Assembly (NCBI GenBank): GCA_934546685.1 | Contig: CAKTEB010000027.1 | Location: forward strand, 1-26,159 | DNA from: an uncultured Oscillospiraceae bacterium | GTDB lineage: Bacteria > Bacillota > Clostridia > Oscillospirales > Oscillospiraceae | DNA: 26,159 bases | Reading direction: 5' to 3' | Part shown: in pieces, positions 1-6,707 of the stretch | Position numbering within the stretch: the first letter of the stretch is position 1 | Layout: every line of letters begins with the position of its first letter | The notes under the pieces: model-generated | What the model was told of the DNA's origin: nothing | Database searches by the model: none | What the model saw: the letters and a program-made list of their open reading frames with translations, nothing else | Made by a program: the position numbers and the translations under genes

Positions 1-1
1 C

Positions 2-1618
2 CAGGCGGAGGAGCAGGGGAGGACCCCCATCATCATTGGCATCCGCACCCACCCGGAGGTAGAGGCCATCGCTGGCTGGTGCAGCCGCCCGCAGGTATTT
101 GAAAACGCCCAGGAGCTGGAGGATTGGCTCACGGCGGAGCCGTCCCGGCAGGATCTGCCCCTTATCATGGTCAGTCAGACCACCAGCACGGAAAAGTTAT
201 GGAAAAACTGCCGGGAAACTATAAAAAAGCTATGTACAAACTGCGAAATCTTTGATACAATATGTAGTGCAACAGAAAAACGCCAGAATGAAGCAGCCAG
301 GCTGGCCCAGCGGTGTGAGTCAATGATCGTCATTGGCGACAGGAAGAGTTCTAACACGAAGCGGCTTCGGGAAATTTGCTCCGAAGTCTGTCCCAATACC
401 TGCCTCATCGACAGTGGTGCGGATTTACCGGCGGCTGATTACATCGGAAAATCATCTGTTGGCATCACTGCTGGTGCGTCCACACCACAGTGGATAATTA
501 AGGAGGTTTACAACATCATGAGCGACGAAATCAAAAACGAAACTATGGAGGAGTCCTTTGACCAGCTTCTGGAGCAGTACGACAAATCCTTGAATACAGG
601 AGATAAGGTTACCGGCATCGTTACCGGTATTACCCCCACTGAGATCGCAGTGGACCTGGGAACCAAGCATGCAGGGTACATACCCTACAATGAGGTTTCC
701 GATGATCCCAACGTCAAGCCTGAGGAGATGTTCCAGGTCGGCCAGGAGATCGAGGTCTATGTGATCCGCGTCAACGACGCCGAGGGTACCGTTGCCCTGT
801 CCAAGAAGAAGCTGGACGCTCAGAAGAACTGGGACGACATCGAGACCGCCTGCGAGGAGAAGACCGTTGTTGAGGGCTATATCACCGAGCAGAACAAGGG
901 CGGCGTTGTGGCCAACGTCAAGGGCATCCGGGTGTTCATCCCCGCTTCCCAGACCGGCGTTCCCAAGAACGGCGACATGGGTGCTCTGGTAAAGACCACC
1001 GTGAACCTGAAGATCACCGAGGTCAACCGTCCCCGCAAGCGCGTGGTGGGCTCCATCCGTGCCGTGACCGCCGAGGCCCGCAAGGCTGCCGCTGAGAAGA
1101 TCTGGGCTGAGATCGAGGTCGGCAAGAAGTATCATGGCGTGGTGAAGTCCCTGACTTCCTACGGCGCCTTCGTTGATATCGGCGGCGTGGACGGCATGGT
1201 TCATGTTTCCGAGCTGAGCTGGAGCCGCATCAAGAGCCCCGCCGATGTGGTGGCTGTTGGCGACGAGATCGAGGTCTATGTGATCTCCTTCGATCCCGAG
1301 AAGCGCAAGATCTCCCTGGGCTACAAGACCGACGAGACCAACCCCTGGACCATCTTCACCAGCAACTATCATGTTGGCGATGTCTGCGAGGTTAAGATCG
1401 TGAAGCTGATGACCTTCGGCGCTTTCGCTGAGATCATCCCCGGCATCGACGGTCTGATCCACATTTCTCAGATCGCTGATCGCCGCATCGGCAAGCCTGA
1501 GGACGTTCTGTCTGAGGGCCAGACTGTTGATGTGAAGATCATCGACATCGACACCGAGAAGAAGCGCATCTCCCTGTCCATCCGTGCTCTCCTGGAAGAG
1601 GAAGAGGACGAAGAGTAA
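2..1618 (+). CDS. ispH: 4-hydroxy-3-methylbut-2-enyl diphosphate reductase fused to four S1 RNA-binding domains (5' end missing)
   Basis: The reading frame is open from base 2, so the gene starts outside the window; 538 residues are visible. Residues 1 to about 172 are the C-terminal part of IspH (LytB), the iron-sulfur enzyme that makes IPP and DMAPP in the last step of the MEP isoprenoid pathway. Visible family residues are the HPE motif (17-19), SQTT (58-61), the third cluster cysteine C88 in DTICSAT, the substrate-binding SSN (116-118) and AGAS (157-160). Compared with E. coli IspH, roughly 100 N-terminal residues are missing. Four S1 domains follow at about 198-270, 286-352, 372-442 and 457-528, then an acidic LLEEEEDEE tail. 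IspH-S1 fusions are known in Clostridia; the S1 part resembles ribosomal protein S1 and probably binds RNA, but its exact role is not established here. Codon use changes sharply between the two halves. Confidence 0.96.
   Translation, partial: QAEEQGRTPIIIGIRTHPEVEAIAGWCSRPQVFENAQELEDWLTAEPSRQDLPLIMVSQTTSTEKLWKNCRETIKKLCTNCEIFDTICSATEKRQNEAARLAQRCESMIVIGDRKSSNTKRLREICSEVCPNTCLIDSGADLPAADYIGKSSVGITAGASTPQWIIKEVYNIMSDEIKNETMEESFDQLLEQYDKSLNTGDKVTGIVTGITPTEIAVDLGTKHAGYIPYNEVSDDPNVKPEEMFQVGQEIEVYVIRVNDAEGTVALSKKKLDAQKNWDDIETACEEKTVVEGYITEQNKGGVVANVKGIRVFIPASQTGVPKNGDMGALVKTTVNLKITEVNRPRKRVVGSIRAVTAEARKAAAEKIWAEIEVGKKYHGVVKSLTSYGAFVDIGGVDGMVHVSELSWSRIKSPADVVAVGDEIEVYVISFDPEKRKISLGYKTDETNPWTIFTSNYHVGDVCEVKIVKLMTFGAFAEIIPGIDGLIHISQIADRRIGKPEDVLSEGQTVDVKIIDIDTEKKRISLSIRALLEEEEDEE
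499..520 (+). promoter_or_regulatory. Possible internal ribosome binding site and ATG at the IspH/S1 junction
   Basis: TAAGGAGGT (499-507), a near-perfect Shine-Dalgarno sequence, lies 11 nt upstream of an in-frame ATG (518-520) at exactly the point where IspH ends (KEVYNIM) and the S1 part begins. Starting there would give a free 366-residue four-S1 protein. The spacing is a little long, and the same bases encode the Lys-Glu-Val often found at the end of IspH, so it may be coincidence. Confidence 0.4.
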
Positions 1619-1623
1619 GAATC

Positions 1624-1657
1624 AAGCCCCCGCCGGAGTTTCATCCGGCGGGGGCTT
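1624..1657 (+). terminator. Intrinsic terminator after ispH-S1
   Basis: The arms GCCCCCGCCGG (1626-1636) and CCGGCGGGGGC (1645-1655) pair perfectly around an 8-nt loop. They are followed by TTT, six bases after the ispH-S1 stop codon. The 3' flank runs directly into a second hairpin. Confidence 0.85.
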
Positions 1658-1708
1658 TCATGTACGAAAACAGGCACGCCGGTGGGCGTGCCTGTTTTCG
1701 TACATGAA
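1657..1708. terminator. Long perfect inverted repeat, bidirectional terminator between convergent genes
   Basis: Bases 1657-1680 and 1685-1708 are exact reverse complements, giving a 24-bp stem with the 4-nt loop GGTG. The core GC stem is flanked by AAAA on one side and TTTT on the other, so it can stop transcription from either direction. It lies between ispH-S1 (+) and the NSS symporter gene (-), whose stop codon is 3 bases away. Confidence 0.85.
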
Positions 1709-1710
1709 TA

Positions 1711-3039
1711 TTAGAATGCGATCTGCTTCCAGAGGGCGATTACGCAGAGGATCACCGCCAGCGGCACATAGATATACCGCCCCACCGCATACCACAGCCG
1801 TCCGCGGGTGCGCGGACTTCCCAGGTTCACGGCCTCCAGCAGCCGCTCCTTCTTCATTACAAAGAACCAGGAGATGGCCCCCAGGGTCGCACCGATGGGG
1901 ATGATATAGATGCTCACCAGATCCATCCAGGGGCCCCAGGCGTTGATGCTCTCCATGCTGATGCCGAAGCCCAGACACACCAGGCACAGAATGCCCAGGG
2001 CCATTTTTCGGTTCAGCTTTGGGAACCGGTGCAGCAGGGATTCCGCCACAGCCTCGAACATATTCTGGAGGCTGCTGACCCCTGCGAAGATCATGGCCGC
2101 ATAGAGGATGATGGCGAACAGCCGCCCCAGCGGAATATCCTGAAGGATGGCGGGGAGGGTCACAAACAGCAGCCCGGGGCCAGCGCCCACGTCCAGTCCA
2201 TAGGCGAAGCAGGCGGGGATGATGACCAGGGAGGCGATCAGGGCGGCGATGGTGTCAAACAGAGCTGTATTCTGGGCCACGCCTACCACGTCCTCGTCCT
2301 TTGACAGGTAGGCGCCATAGGTGATCATGCCGCTGCCGGTAACGGACAGAGAGAAGAACGCCTGTCCCATAGCCCAGATCCAAATCAGCGGATCCTTCAG
2401 GGCCTCCCAACGCGGGATCAGCATAAACAGATAGCCCTCCGCTACGCCGGGAAGCAGCGCAACCCGGACGGCCAGCACCAGGAAGATCAGGAAGAACAGC
2501 GGCATCATGATCTTGTTGCTGAGTTCAATACTCTTAGCACCCAGCAGCAGAGTCAGCAGGGTGCCCACCACCACGATGATATGAAAGGGGATCACGGAAA
2601 ACTGAGCGTCGGAGAAGGAGGCAAACCAGGCGGCGGTATCCGTGGTCATGAGCGTACCCAGCACCGAATCCACCAGGGCCTTGAGCACATAGGACACGAT
2701 CACCGCATAGCCGATGGCGATGCACATGGAGCCGGCCAGGGGCAGCCAGCCGATGATGCGTCCCAGATTGCCGGCCTTCTTGCTCCGGGTACCCCAGGCC
2801 ATCTCATAGGCCCCCAATGTACCCGTACCGGCGGCACGGCCCACGGAGAACTCTGCCGGTAGGCCCACATAGCTGAAGATTATAATAAACAGTAGGTATA
2901 CCAGTAAAAACGCCCCGCCGCCATTGCTGCCGAGCTTGTGGGGGAAGCCCCAGACGTTGGCCATGCCCACCGCGGAGCCCACAGAGGCCAGAATAAAGCC
3001 CCAGCGGCTGGCAAAGCCCTTTTTATGATTCTGATTCAT
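1711..3039 (-). CDS. Sodium-dependent transporter of the NSS (SNF) family
   Basis: This 442-residue, very hydrophobic protein has about 11-12 predicted membrane segments, typical of bacterial neurotransmitter:sodium symporters (relatives of LeuT, MhsT and TnaT). It probably imports an amino acid with Na+. The TM1 signature is clear: GSAVGMANVWGFP (residues 21-33) followed by a glycine-rich NGGGAF. The position that is Arg in LeuT-type WRFP motifs is Gly31 here. The ATG is preceded by AGGGAG at a 6-nt spacing, and a TTGACT-17-TACAAT promoter lies about 70 bp upstream. The substrate cannot be told from sequence; amino acid is the family expectation. It is transcribed alone and ends at the bidirectional terminator shared with ispH-S1. 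Confidence 0.93.
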   Translation of the reverse strand: MNQNHKKGFASRWGFILASVGSAVGMANVWGFPHKLGSNGGGAFLLVYLLFIIIFSYVGLPAEFSVGRAAGTGTLGAYEMAWGTRSKKAGNLGRIIGWLPLAGSMCIAIGYAVIVSYVLKALVDSVLGTLMTTDTAAWFASFSDAQFSVIPFHIIVVVGTLLTLLLGAKSIELSNKIMMPLFFLIFLVLAVRVALLPGVAEGYLFMLIPRWEALKDPLIWIWAMGQAFFSLSVTGSGMITYGAYLSKDEDVVGVAQNTALFDTIAALIASLVIIPACFAYGLDVGAGPGLLFVTLPAILQDIPLGRLFAIILYAAMIFAGVSSLQNMFEAVAESLLHRFPKLNRKMALGILCLVCLGFGISMESINAWGPWMDLVSIYIIPIGATLGAISWFFVMKKERLLEAVNLGSPRTRGRLWYAVGRYIYVPLAVILCVIALWKQIAF

Positions 3040-3107
3040 GATATCTCCCTCTGCCGCGGAGCGGCGAATTGCTTGGATATTGCAATGTAATGATGTGTCG
3101 CTTTGCT

Positions 3108-3136
3108 ATTGTACCTGTTTAGCGGAAGAAAGTCAA
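3108..3136 (-). promoter_or_regulatory. Sigma-70-type promoter for the NSS transporter gene
   Basis: Read on the minus strand, TTGACT (3131-3136), a 17-bp spacer and TACAAT (3108-3113) lie about 70 bp upstream of the start codon. The stretch from 3140 to 3243 holds nothing else that I can recognise. Confidence 0.75.
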
Positions 3137-3240
3137 ACGGAGACGGCAAATTCTGTGCATTCTGCCAGCCGGGGCAGGGCAGAAAAAACCACCGAACGGC
3201 TGGATACTCGGCGGCTACGGAAAACGATTGGAAAGTGGGA

Positions 3241-3277
3241 AAGAAAAATCCACTGTAATTCCAGGAATTACAGTGGA
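3241..3277 (-). terminator. Intrinsic terminator of tRNA-Pro
   Basis: The 14-bp perfect inverted repeat 3249-3262/3264-3277 is followed, on the minus strand, by TTTTTCTT. It starts 4 bases after the CCA end of the tRNA. Confidence 0.85.
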
Positions 3278-3281
3278 CAGG

Positions 3282-3358
3282 TGGTCGGAGTGGCGGGATT
3301 CGAACCCGCGGCCTCATGGACCCGAACCATGCGCGATACCAAGCTTCGCCACACCCCG
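3282..3358 (-). tRNA. tRNA-Pro (anticodon CGG)
   Basis: The minus strand folds as a 77-nt tRNA with an encoded CCA. The acceptor stem CGGGGTG pairs with CACTCCG (one G-U). The anticodon stem CATGG/CCATG encloses the loop TTCGGGT, giving anticodon CGG for CCG proline codons. The T arm contains GGTTCGAATCC. It is a single-gene transcription unit with its own promoter and terminator. Confidence 0.96.
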
Positions 3359-3368
3359 ATGCTTGAAT

Positions 3369-3396
3369 ATTATATCACGGCGTGGTCAAAAGTCAA
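3369..3396 (-). promoter_or_regulatory. Promoter of tRNA-Pro
   Basis: On the minus strand TTGACT (3391-3396), a 16-bp spacer and a perfect TATAAT (3369-3374) stand 10 bp before the mature tRNA 5' end, so the leader would be only a few bases. The promoter sits in the gap just after the pcp stop codon. Confidence 0.85.
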
Positions 3397-3414
3397 GTAA
3401 TATATTTCCGCCTC

Positions 3415-4023
3415 TTATTCTTTCAGCATCAGCTCCATGATCTGCACCAATCCCCGGGCCGCGATGCTGGGGGCCAGCGAGGGCGCACCGCCTGGGTGGC
3501 CAGCGGCCTGCTCGGGTGTCAGAGGCACATGGATAAAGCCGCCGCGGGCTCCTGAGCCGCTCTGAGACAGGGCGTGGAGCAGCGTATACATCACATCGTT
3601 GCACACATAGGTTCCGGCGGAATTTGACACCTGCGCAGGGATCCCCGCATCCCGCAAAGCCTGGGCCAACTGCTTCACCGGCAGCGCCGCAAAGTAGGCC
3701 GCAGGGCCATCCGGGCAGATCGGCTCCTCCTGGGGCGTGTCGCCGCTGTTGTCAGGCCTTGAGGCGTCCCGAAGGTTGACGGCCACCCGCTCTATATGCA
3801 GAGCTGGGGAGCCCTCAGCCTGGCCGAGGCACAGGGTCAGCTCCGGGCGATACTGCTTGAGCGCCTCACACAGCCGTGGCTCAGCCTCCCGGAATACCAC
3901 CGGCAGCTCCAAACTGATGATCTCTCGGCCGCAAACAGCCTCGGGCAGCAGCGCCGCCGCCTGGGCGGAAGCGTTGATGGTGTCGCCGCCGAAGGGCTCA
4001 AAATAGGTGACCAGGATCCCCAT
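3415..4023 (-). CDS. pcp: Pyroglutamyl-peptidase I
   Basis: This 202-residue cytoplasmic cysteine peptidase (family C15) removes N-terminal pyroglutamate from peptides. The catalytic triad is visible: E78 in HIERVAVN, C141 in SNSAGTYVCN and H165 in GFIHVPLTPEQ. The family N-terminal motif TYFEPFGG is at residues 6-13. The length matches the usual 200-215 residues, so the gene looks intact. The ATG follows GAGGAG with good spacing, and a TTGCCT-17-TATGAT promoter lies about 35 bp upstream. It is transcribed on its own. No terminator is evident before the tRNA-Pro promoter, so some read-through into the tRNA gene is possible. Its role is likely salvage of peptide-derived amino acids. Confidence 0.96.
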   Translation of the reverse strand: MGILVTYFEPFGGDTINASAQAAALLPEAVCGREIISLELPVVFREAEPRLCEALKQYRPELTLCLGQAEGSPALHIERVAVNLRDASRPDNSGDTPQEEPICPDGPAAYFAALPVKQLAQALRDAGIPAQVSNSAGTYVCNDVMYTLLHALSQSGSGARGGFIHVPLTPEQAAGHPGGAPSLAPSIAARGLVQIMELMLKE

Positions 4024-4055
4024 AGAATCTCCTCATTTCCTTGCTTAGTGCTTTC

Positions 4056-4084
4056 ATCATAGCAGATTTTTTGGTTAAAGGCAA
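4056..4084 (-). promoter_or_regulatory. Promoter of pcp
   Basis: TTGCCT (4079-4084), a 17-bp spacer ending in TGC (extended -10) and TATGAT (4056-4061) are read on the minus strand. The -35 box lies next to the T-run of the upstream terminator. Confidence 0.7.
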
Positions 4085-4117
4085 CAAAAACGGGCCGCTG
4101 CGTTTTGCGGCGGCCCG
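4083..4117 (-). terminator. Intrinsic terminator of the metal ATPase operon
   Basis: The arms CGGGCCGC (4091-4098) and GCGGCCCG (4110-4117) pair exactly, followed on the minus strand by GTTTTTGTT. It starts 13 bp after the ATPase stop codon. Confidence 0.85.
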
Positions 4118-4130
4118 TCAATCGCAAGGA

Positions 4131-5996
4131 TTACAGGTTCTTTACCATCAGCGCGCGGATGGCATTGAGCACAGCCAGCACCATCACGCCCACGTCGGCG
4201 AAGATGGCGACCCACATATTTGCAATGCCCAGCGCGCCCAGGATCAGGCATAGGACCTTGATACCAATGGCAAAATAGATGTTCTCGTACACGATCCGGA
4301 TGCACTTCCGGGAGATCTTAATGGCCTTGGAGATCTTCAGGGGATCGTCGTCCATGAGCACCACATCTGCCGCCTCAATGGCCGCATCGGAGCCCAGGGC
4401 GCCCATGGCGATACCCACGTCAGCCCGGGACAGTACCGGCGCGTCGTTGATGCCGTCTCCTACGAAGGCCAGGTTCTCCTTGGGACCCTTCTTGGCCAGC
4501 AGACCTTCCACCTTCTCCACCTTGTCCGCGGGAAGCAGCTCGCTATAGACCTGGGAGATGCCCAGCTCCTTGGCAGCCTGCTCCGCGGCGGCCTTGCCGT
4601 CTCCGGTAAGCATGATGGTCTGGGTAATGCCTGACTTGTGGAGCGCGTCAATGGCATCCTTGGCATGGGGCTTCAGGCGGTCTGTAATCAGGATATGCCC
4701 GCTATATTCTCCGACCAGGGCCACATGGACCACGGTGCCAACACTGCGGCAGGGGGTATAGGCGATGCCCAGGCGATCCATGAGCTTGCCGTTGCCCACG
4801 GCCACGGTAATGCCGTCCACCTTGGCGGTGATGCCGTTGCCGCCGATCTCCTCAATGTCTGTAACGCGGCTTCGATCCATCTCGCCGCCCCAGGCCTTCT
4901 GGAGGCTCTTGCTGATGGGGTGGGAGGAAGCGATCTCTGCCAGCGCCGCATATTCCAGCAGCTTCTGATCCTCGATCTTGCAGTGGTGGATACCGGCCAC
5001 CTCGAAGACGCCCTGGGTCATAGTACCGGTCTTATCGAACACTACATATTTTGTCTGAGCCAGGGCCTCCAGATAGTTGGAGCCTTTTACCAGCACGCCC
5101 TCTCGGCTGGCTCCGCCGATCCCGGCGAAGAAGCTCAGGGGAATGGAGATCACCAGCGCGCAGGGGCAGGAGATGACCAGGAAGGTCAGGGCACGGTAGA
5201 CCCAATCGCCCCACTCCGGGGAGATGCCCATGAGCAGCCGCACGATGGGCGGCAGAATGGCCAGGGCCAGCGCACCGTAACAGACAGCAGGGGTGTAAAT
5301 TCTCGCAAACTTGGAGATGAAGTTTTCAGAACGAGATTTCTTAGAGGAGGCGTTCTCCACCAGATCCAGAATTTTGGATACTGTGGATTCACCGAATTCC
5401 CTGGTGGTCTGGATCTTCAAAAGGCCGGACATATTGATGCAGCCGGAGATCACCTCGTCACCGGGCGCGACCTCTCTGGGGATGCTCTCGCCGGTGAGGG
5501 CGCTGGTGTTCAGAGTGGAGGAGCCCTCGGAGACAATGCCGTCGATGGGCACCTTTTCGCCGGGCTGCACCACAATGATGCTGCCCACCTCTACCTCATC
5601 GGGATCCACCTGCTCCAGCTGGCCGCCCTGCTCGATGTTGGCATAGTCCGGGCGGATATCCATGAGTTCGCTGATGTTCCGGCGGCTCTTGCCCACGGCA
5701 TAGCTCTGGAACAGCTCGCCGATCTGATAGAACAGCATAACAGCGGTGCCCTCTACATAGTCGCCCAGGGCGATGGCGCCCACGGTGGCCACGGCCATCA
5801 GGAAGTTCTCATCGAAGACCTGACGGTTCATAATGCCCTTGACGGCCTTCCTCAGAATGTCATAACCGATGACGAGGTAGGGAATCATGTACAGAAGAAA
5901 TCGGATCCAGCCGGTCACCGGCACAAAGTGCAGCACGATCAGGAGCACCGCGCTGACCAGGATCCGGATCAGTACCTTTTTCTGCTTCTTTGTCAC
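4131..5996 (-). CDS. Heavy-metal-translocating P-type ATPase, Zn/Cd/Pb (P1B-2) type
   Basis: This integral-membrane pump exports metal ions using ATP. I place the start at a GTG (5996), 8 nt after a perfect AAGGAGG; an ATG 36 bases further upstream lies inside the preceding gene and has no ribosome site. The product is 621 residues. In that numbering the actuator TGES is at 168-171, the metal-path CPC at 277-279, the phosphorylated Asp in DKTGT is D321, HP is 359-360, and GDGINDAP is 513-520. K580 in TM7 (IGIKVLC) and D601 in TM8 (FADVGVMVL) match the Lys/Asp pair of Zn/Cd pumps such as ZntA, which argues against a copper pump. The usual N-terminal metal-binding domain is absent and is encoded by the gene just upstream. 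Efflux of Zn or Cd is the likely role; which metal cannot be told. Confidence 0.94.
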   Translation of the reverse strand: MTKKQKKVLIRILVSAVLLIVLHFVPVTGWIRFLLYMIPYLVIGYDILRKAVKGIMNRQVFDENFLMAVATVGAIALGDYVEGTAVMLFYQIGELFQSYAVGKSRRNISELMDIRPDYANIEQGGQLEQVDPDEVEVGSIIVVQPGEKVPIDGIVSEGSSTLNTSALTGESIPREVAPGDEVISGCINMSGLLKIQTTREFGESTVSKILDLVENASSKKSRSENFISKFARIYTPAVCYGALALAILPPIVRLLMGISPEWGDWVYRALTFLVISCPCALVISIPLSFFAGIGGASREGVLVKGSNYLEALAQTKYVVFDKTGTMTQGVFEVAGIHHCKIEDQKLLEYAALAEIASSHPISKSLQKAWGGEMDRSRVTDIEEIGGNGITAKVDGITVAVGNGKLMDRLGIAYTPCRSVGTVVHVALVGEYSGHILITDRLKPHAKDAIDALHKSGITQTIMLTGDGKAAAEQAAKELGISQVYSELLPADKVEKVEGLLAKKGPKENLAFVGDGINDAPVLSRADVGIAMGALGSDAAIEAADVVLMDDDPLKISKAIKISRKCIRIVYENIYFAIGIKVLCLILGALGIANMWVAIFADVGVMVLAVLNAIRALMVKNL

Positions 5997-6009
5997 AAAA
6001 GGCGCCTCC

Positions 6010-6228
6010 TTACAGGAAGATCTCGCAGTCATCCTCCACCTTCTTGCAGTTCTTCAGGACCTGCTTCATCACAGTGGCGGGCTCCTGGCCGTCCTCAAAT
6101 TCAACGATCATTTTCAGGGTCATGAAATTGACCGTGGCATTCTTGACGCCGGCGGTGTTCTTGGCGGCCTCTTCCATCTTGTTGGCGCAGTTGGCGCAGT
6201 CTACGTCGATTTTATAGGTCTTTTTCAC
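6010..6228 (-). CDS. Stand-alone HMA (heavy-metal-associated) domain protein
   Basis: The 72-residue protein is a single ferredoxin-like HMA domain with the metal site DCANC (C11 and C14) and a third cysteine pair near the end (C60 and C68, the latter in DDCEIFL). It resembles the N-terminal domain normally attached to CadA/ZntA pumps. Here it is a separate gene, first in the operon, 13 bp upstream of the ATPase GTG; its stop codon overlaps the ribosome site of the ATPase. It probably hands metal to the pump or acts as its detached regulatory domain (inference). The start codon is GTG, with AAAGGA 11 nt upstream. Confidence 0.92.
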   Translation of the reverse strand: MKKTYKIDVDCANCANKMEEAAKNTAGVKNATVNFMTLKMIVEFEDGQEPATVMKQVLKNCKKVEDDCEIFL

Positions 6229-6264
6229 GGGAGATCAAATCCTTTCGATATCTGTAATATTATT

Positions 6265-6284
6265 ATATGAACAACTGCTCATAT
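6265..6284. promoter_or_regulatory. ArsR/SmtB-like operator for the metal ATPase operon
   Basis: ATATGAACAACTGCTCATAT is a 9-2-9 palindrome with one mismatch. It closely resembles the operator shape of metal-sensing ArsR/SmtB repressors (ZiaR, CzrA and CadC type: TGAAC-N-TGTTCA cores). It lies just downstream of the -10 box, where a bound repressor would block initiation. No such regulator gene is present in this window. Confidence 0.7.
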
Positions 6285-6295
6285 GTTATGGTGCT

Positions 6296-6323
6296 ATTAT
6301 AGCACGCATTCTCCTGTTGTCAA
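6296..6323 (-). promoter_or_regulatory. Consensus promoter of the HMA-ATPase operon
   Basis: On the minus strand a perfect TTGACA (6318-6323), a 16-bp spacer and a perfect TATAAT (6296-6301) are present. Such a strong promoter makes sense if it is normally held off by a repressor at the adjoining palindrome. Confidence 0.88.
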
Positions 6324-6345
6324 TAGGTGAGAGGCGACTTTTTTA

Positions 6346-6387
6346 AGCAATAAAAAATCCCACGGCGAGGAATTTCACCGTGGGATT
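6346..6387 (-). terminator. Intrinsic terminator of azlCD
   Basis: The arms AATCCCACGG (6356-6365) and CCGTGGGATT (6378-6387) are exact complements. On the minus strand they are followed by TTTTTTATTG. The hairpin lies 8 bp after the azlD stop codon. Confidence 0.85.
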
Positions 6388-6395
6388 CATCCAAT

Positions 6396-6707
6396 TCAGA
6401 TGATAAATAATTCTAAAAGCAGCACCACGCCGCAGCAGGCACCGGCCACAGAGATCAGGCTGGCCCCCATCCACGCGGCGATCAGCCCCACTGTCAGGGC
6501 GGCCGCACCAGAAATAGGGCTCTGGGTGGCCTCCACGATGGCCGGGAAGGTCATCACCGCCAGGGTCACATAGGGCACATAGTAGAGGAACGACTGAACG
6601 AACCGGCTGTTGATGGGTCTGCGGATCAGGGTCATGGGCAGGCATCGGATAGCATAGCTCACCGCCGCCATGATGAAAATATAGATGTATGGGTTATGTG
6701 TCAGCAT
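6396..6707 (-). CDS. azlD: AzlD-family branched-chain amino acid transport protein
   Basis: The 103-residue protein has about four hydrophobic segments, the normal size and shape of AzlD, the small partner of AzlC. Early features such as the IRCLPMTL stretch after TM1 and YYVPYVTLAVMTFP in the middle are typical of the family. AzlCD pairs export branched-chain amino acids and their analogues (BrnFE in Corynebacterium, YgaZH in E. coli). The ATG follows AAGGAGG at 6 nt and lies 14 bases inside the end of azlC, so the two are translationally coupled. Transcription ends at the hairpin just downstream. Confidence 0.93.
   Translation of the reverse strand: MLTHNPYIYIFIMAAVSYAIRCLPMTLIRRPINSRFVQSFLYYVPYVTLAVMTFPAIVEATQSPISGAAALTVGLIAAWMGASLISVAGACCGVVLLLELFII

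Noticed and set aside
3038..3400. Short open frames on both strands around tRNA-Pro
   Set aside because: They read through the tRNA, its terminator and promoters; none has a ribosome site or family match.
4638..6125. A 495-codon open frame on the plus strand, antisense to the metal ATPase
   Set aside because: It mirrors a clear P-type ATPase with all motifs; the translation is His/Gly/Asp-rich and matches no family. Long antisense frames are common in GC-rich DNA with this codon bias.
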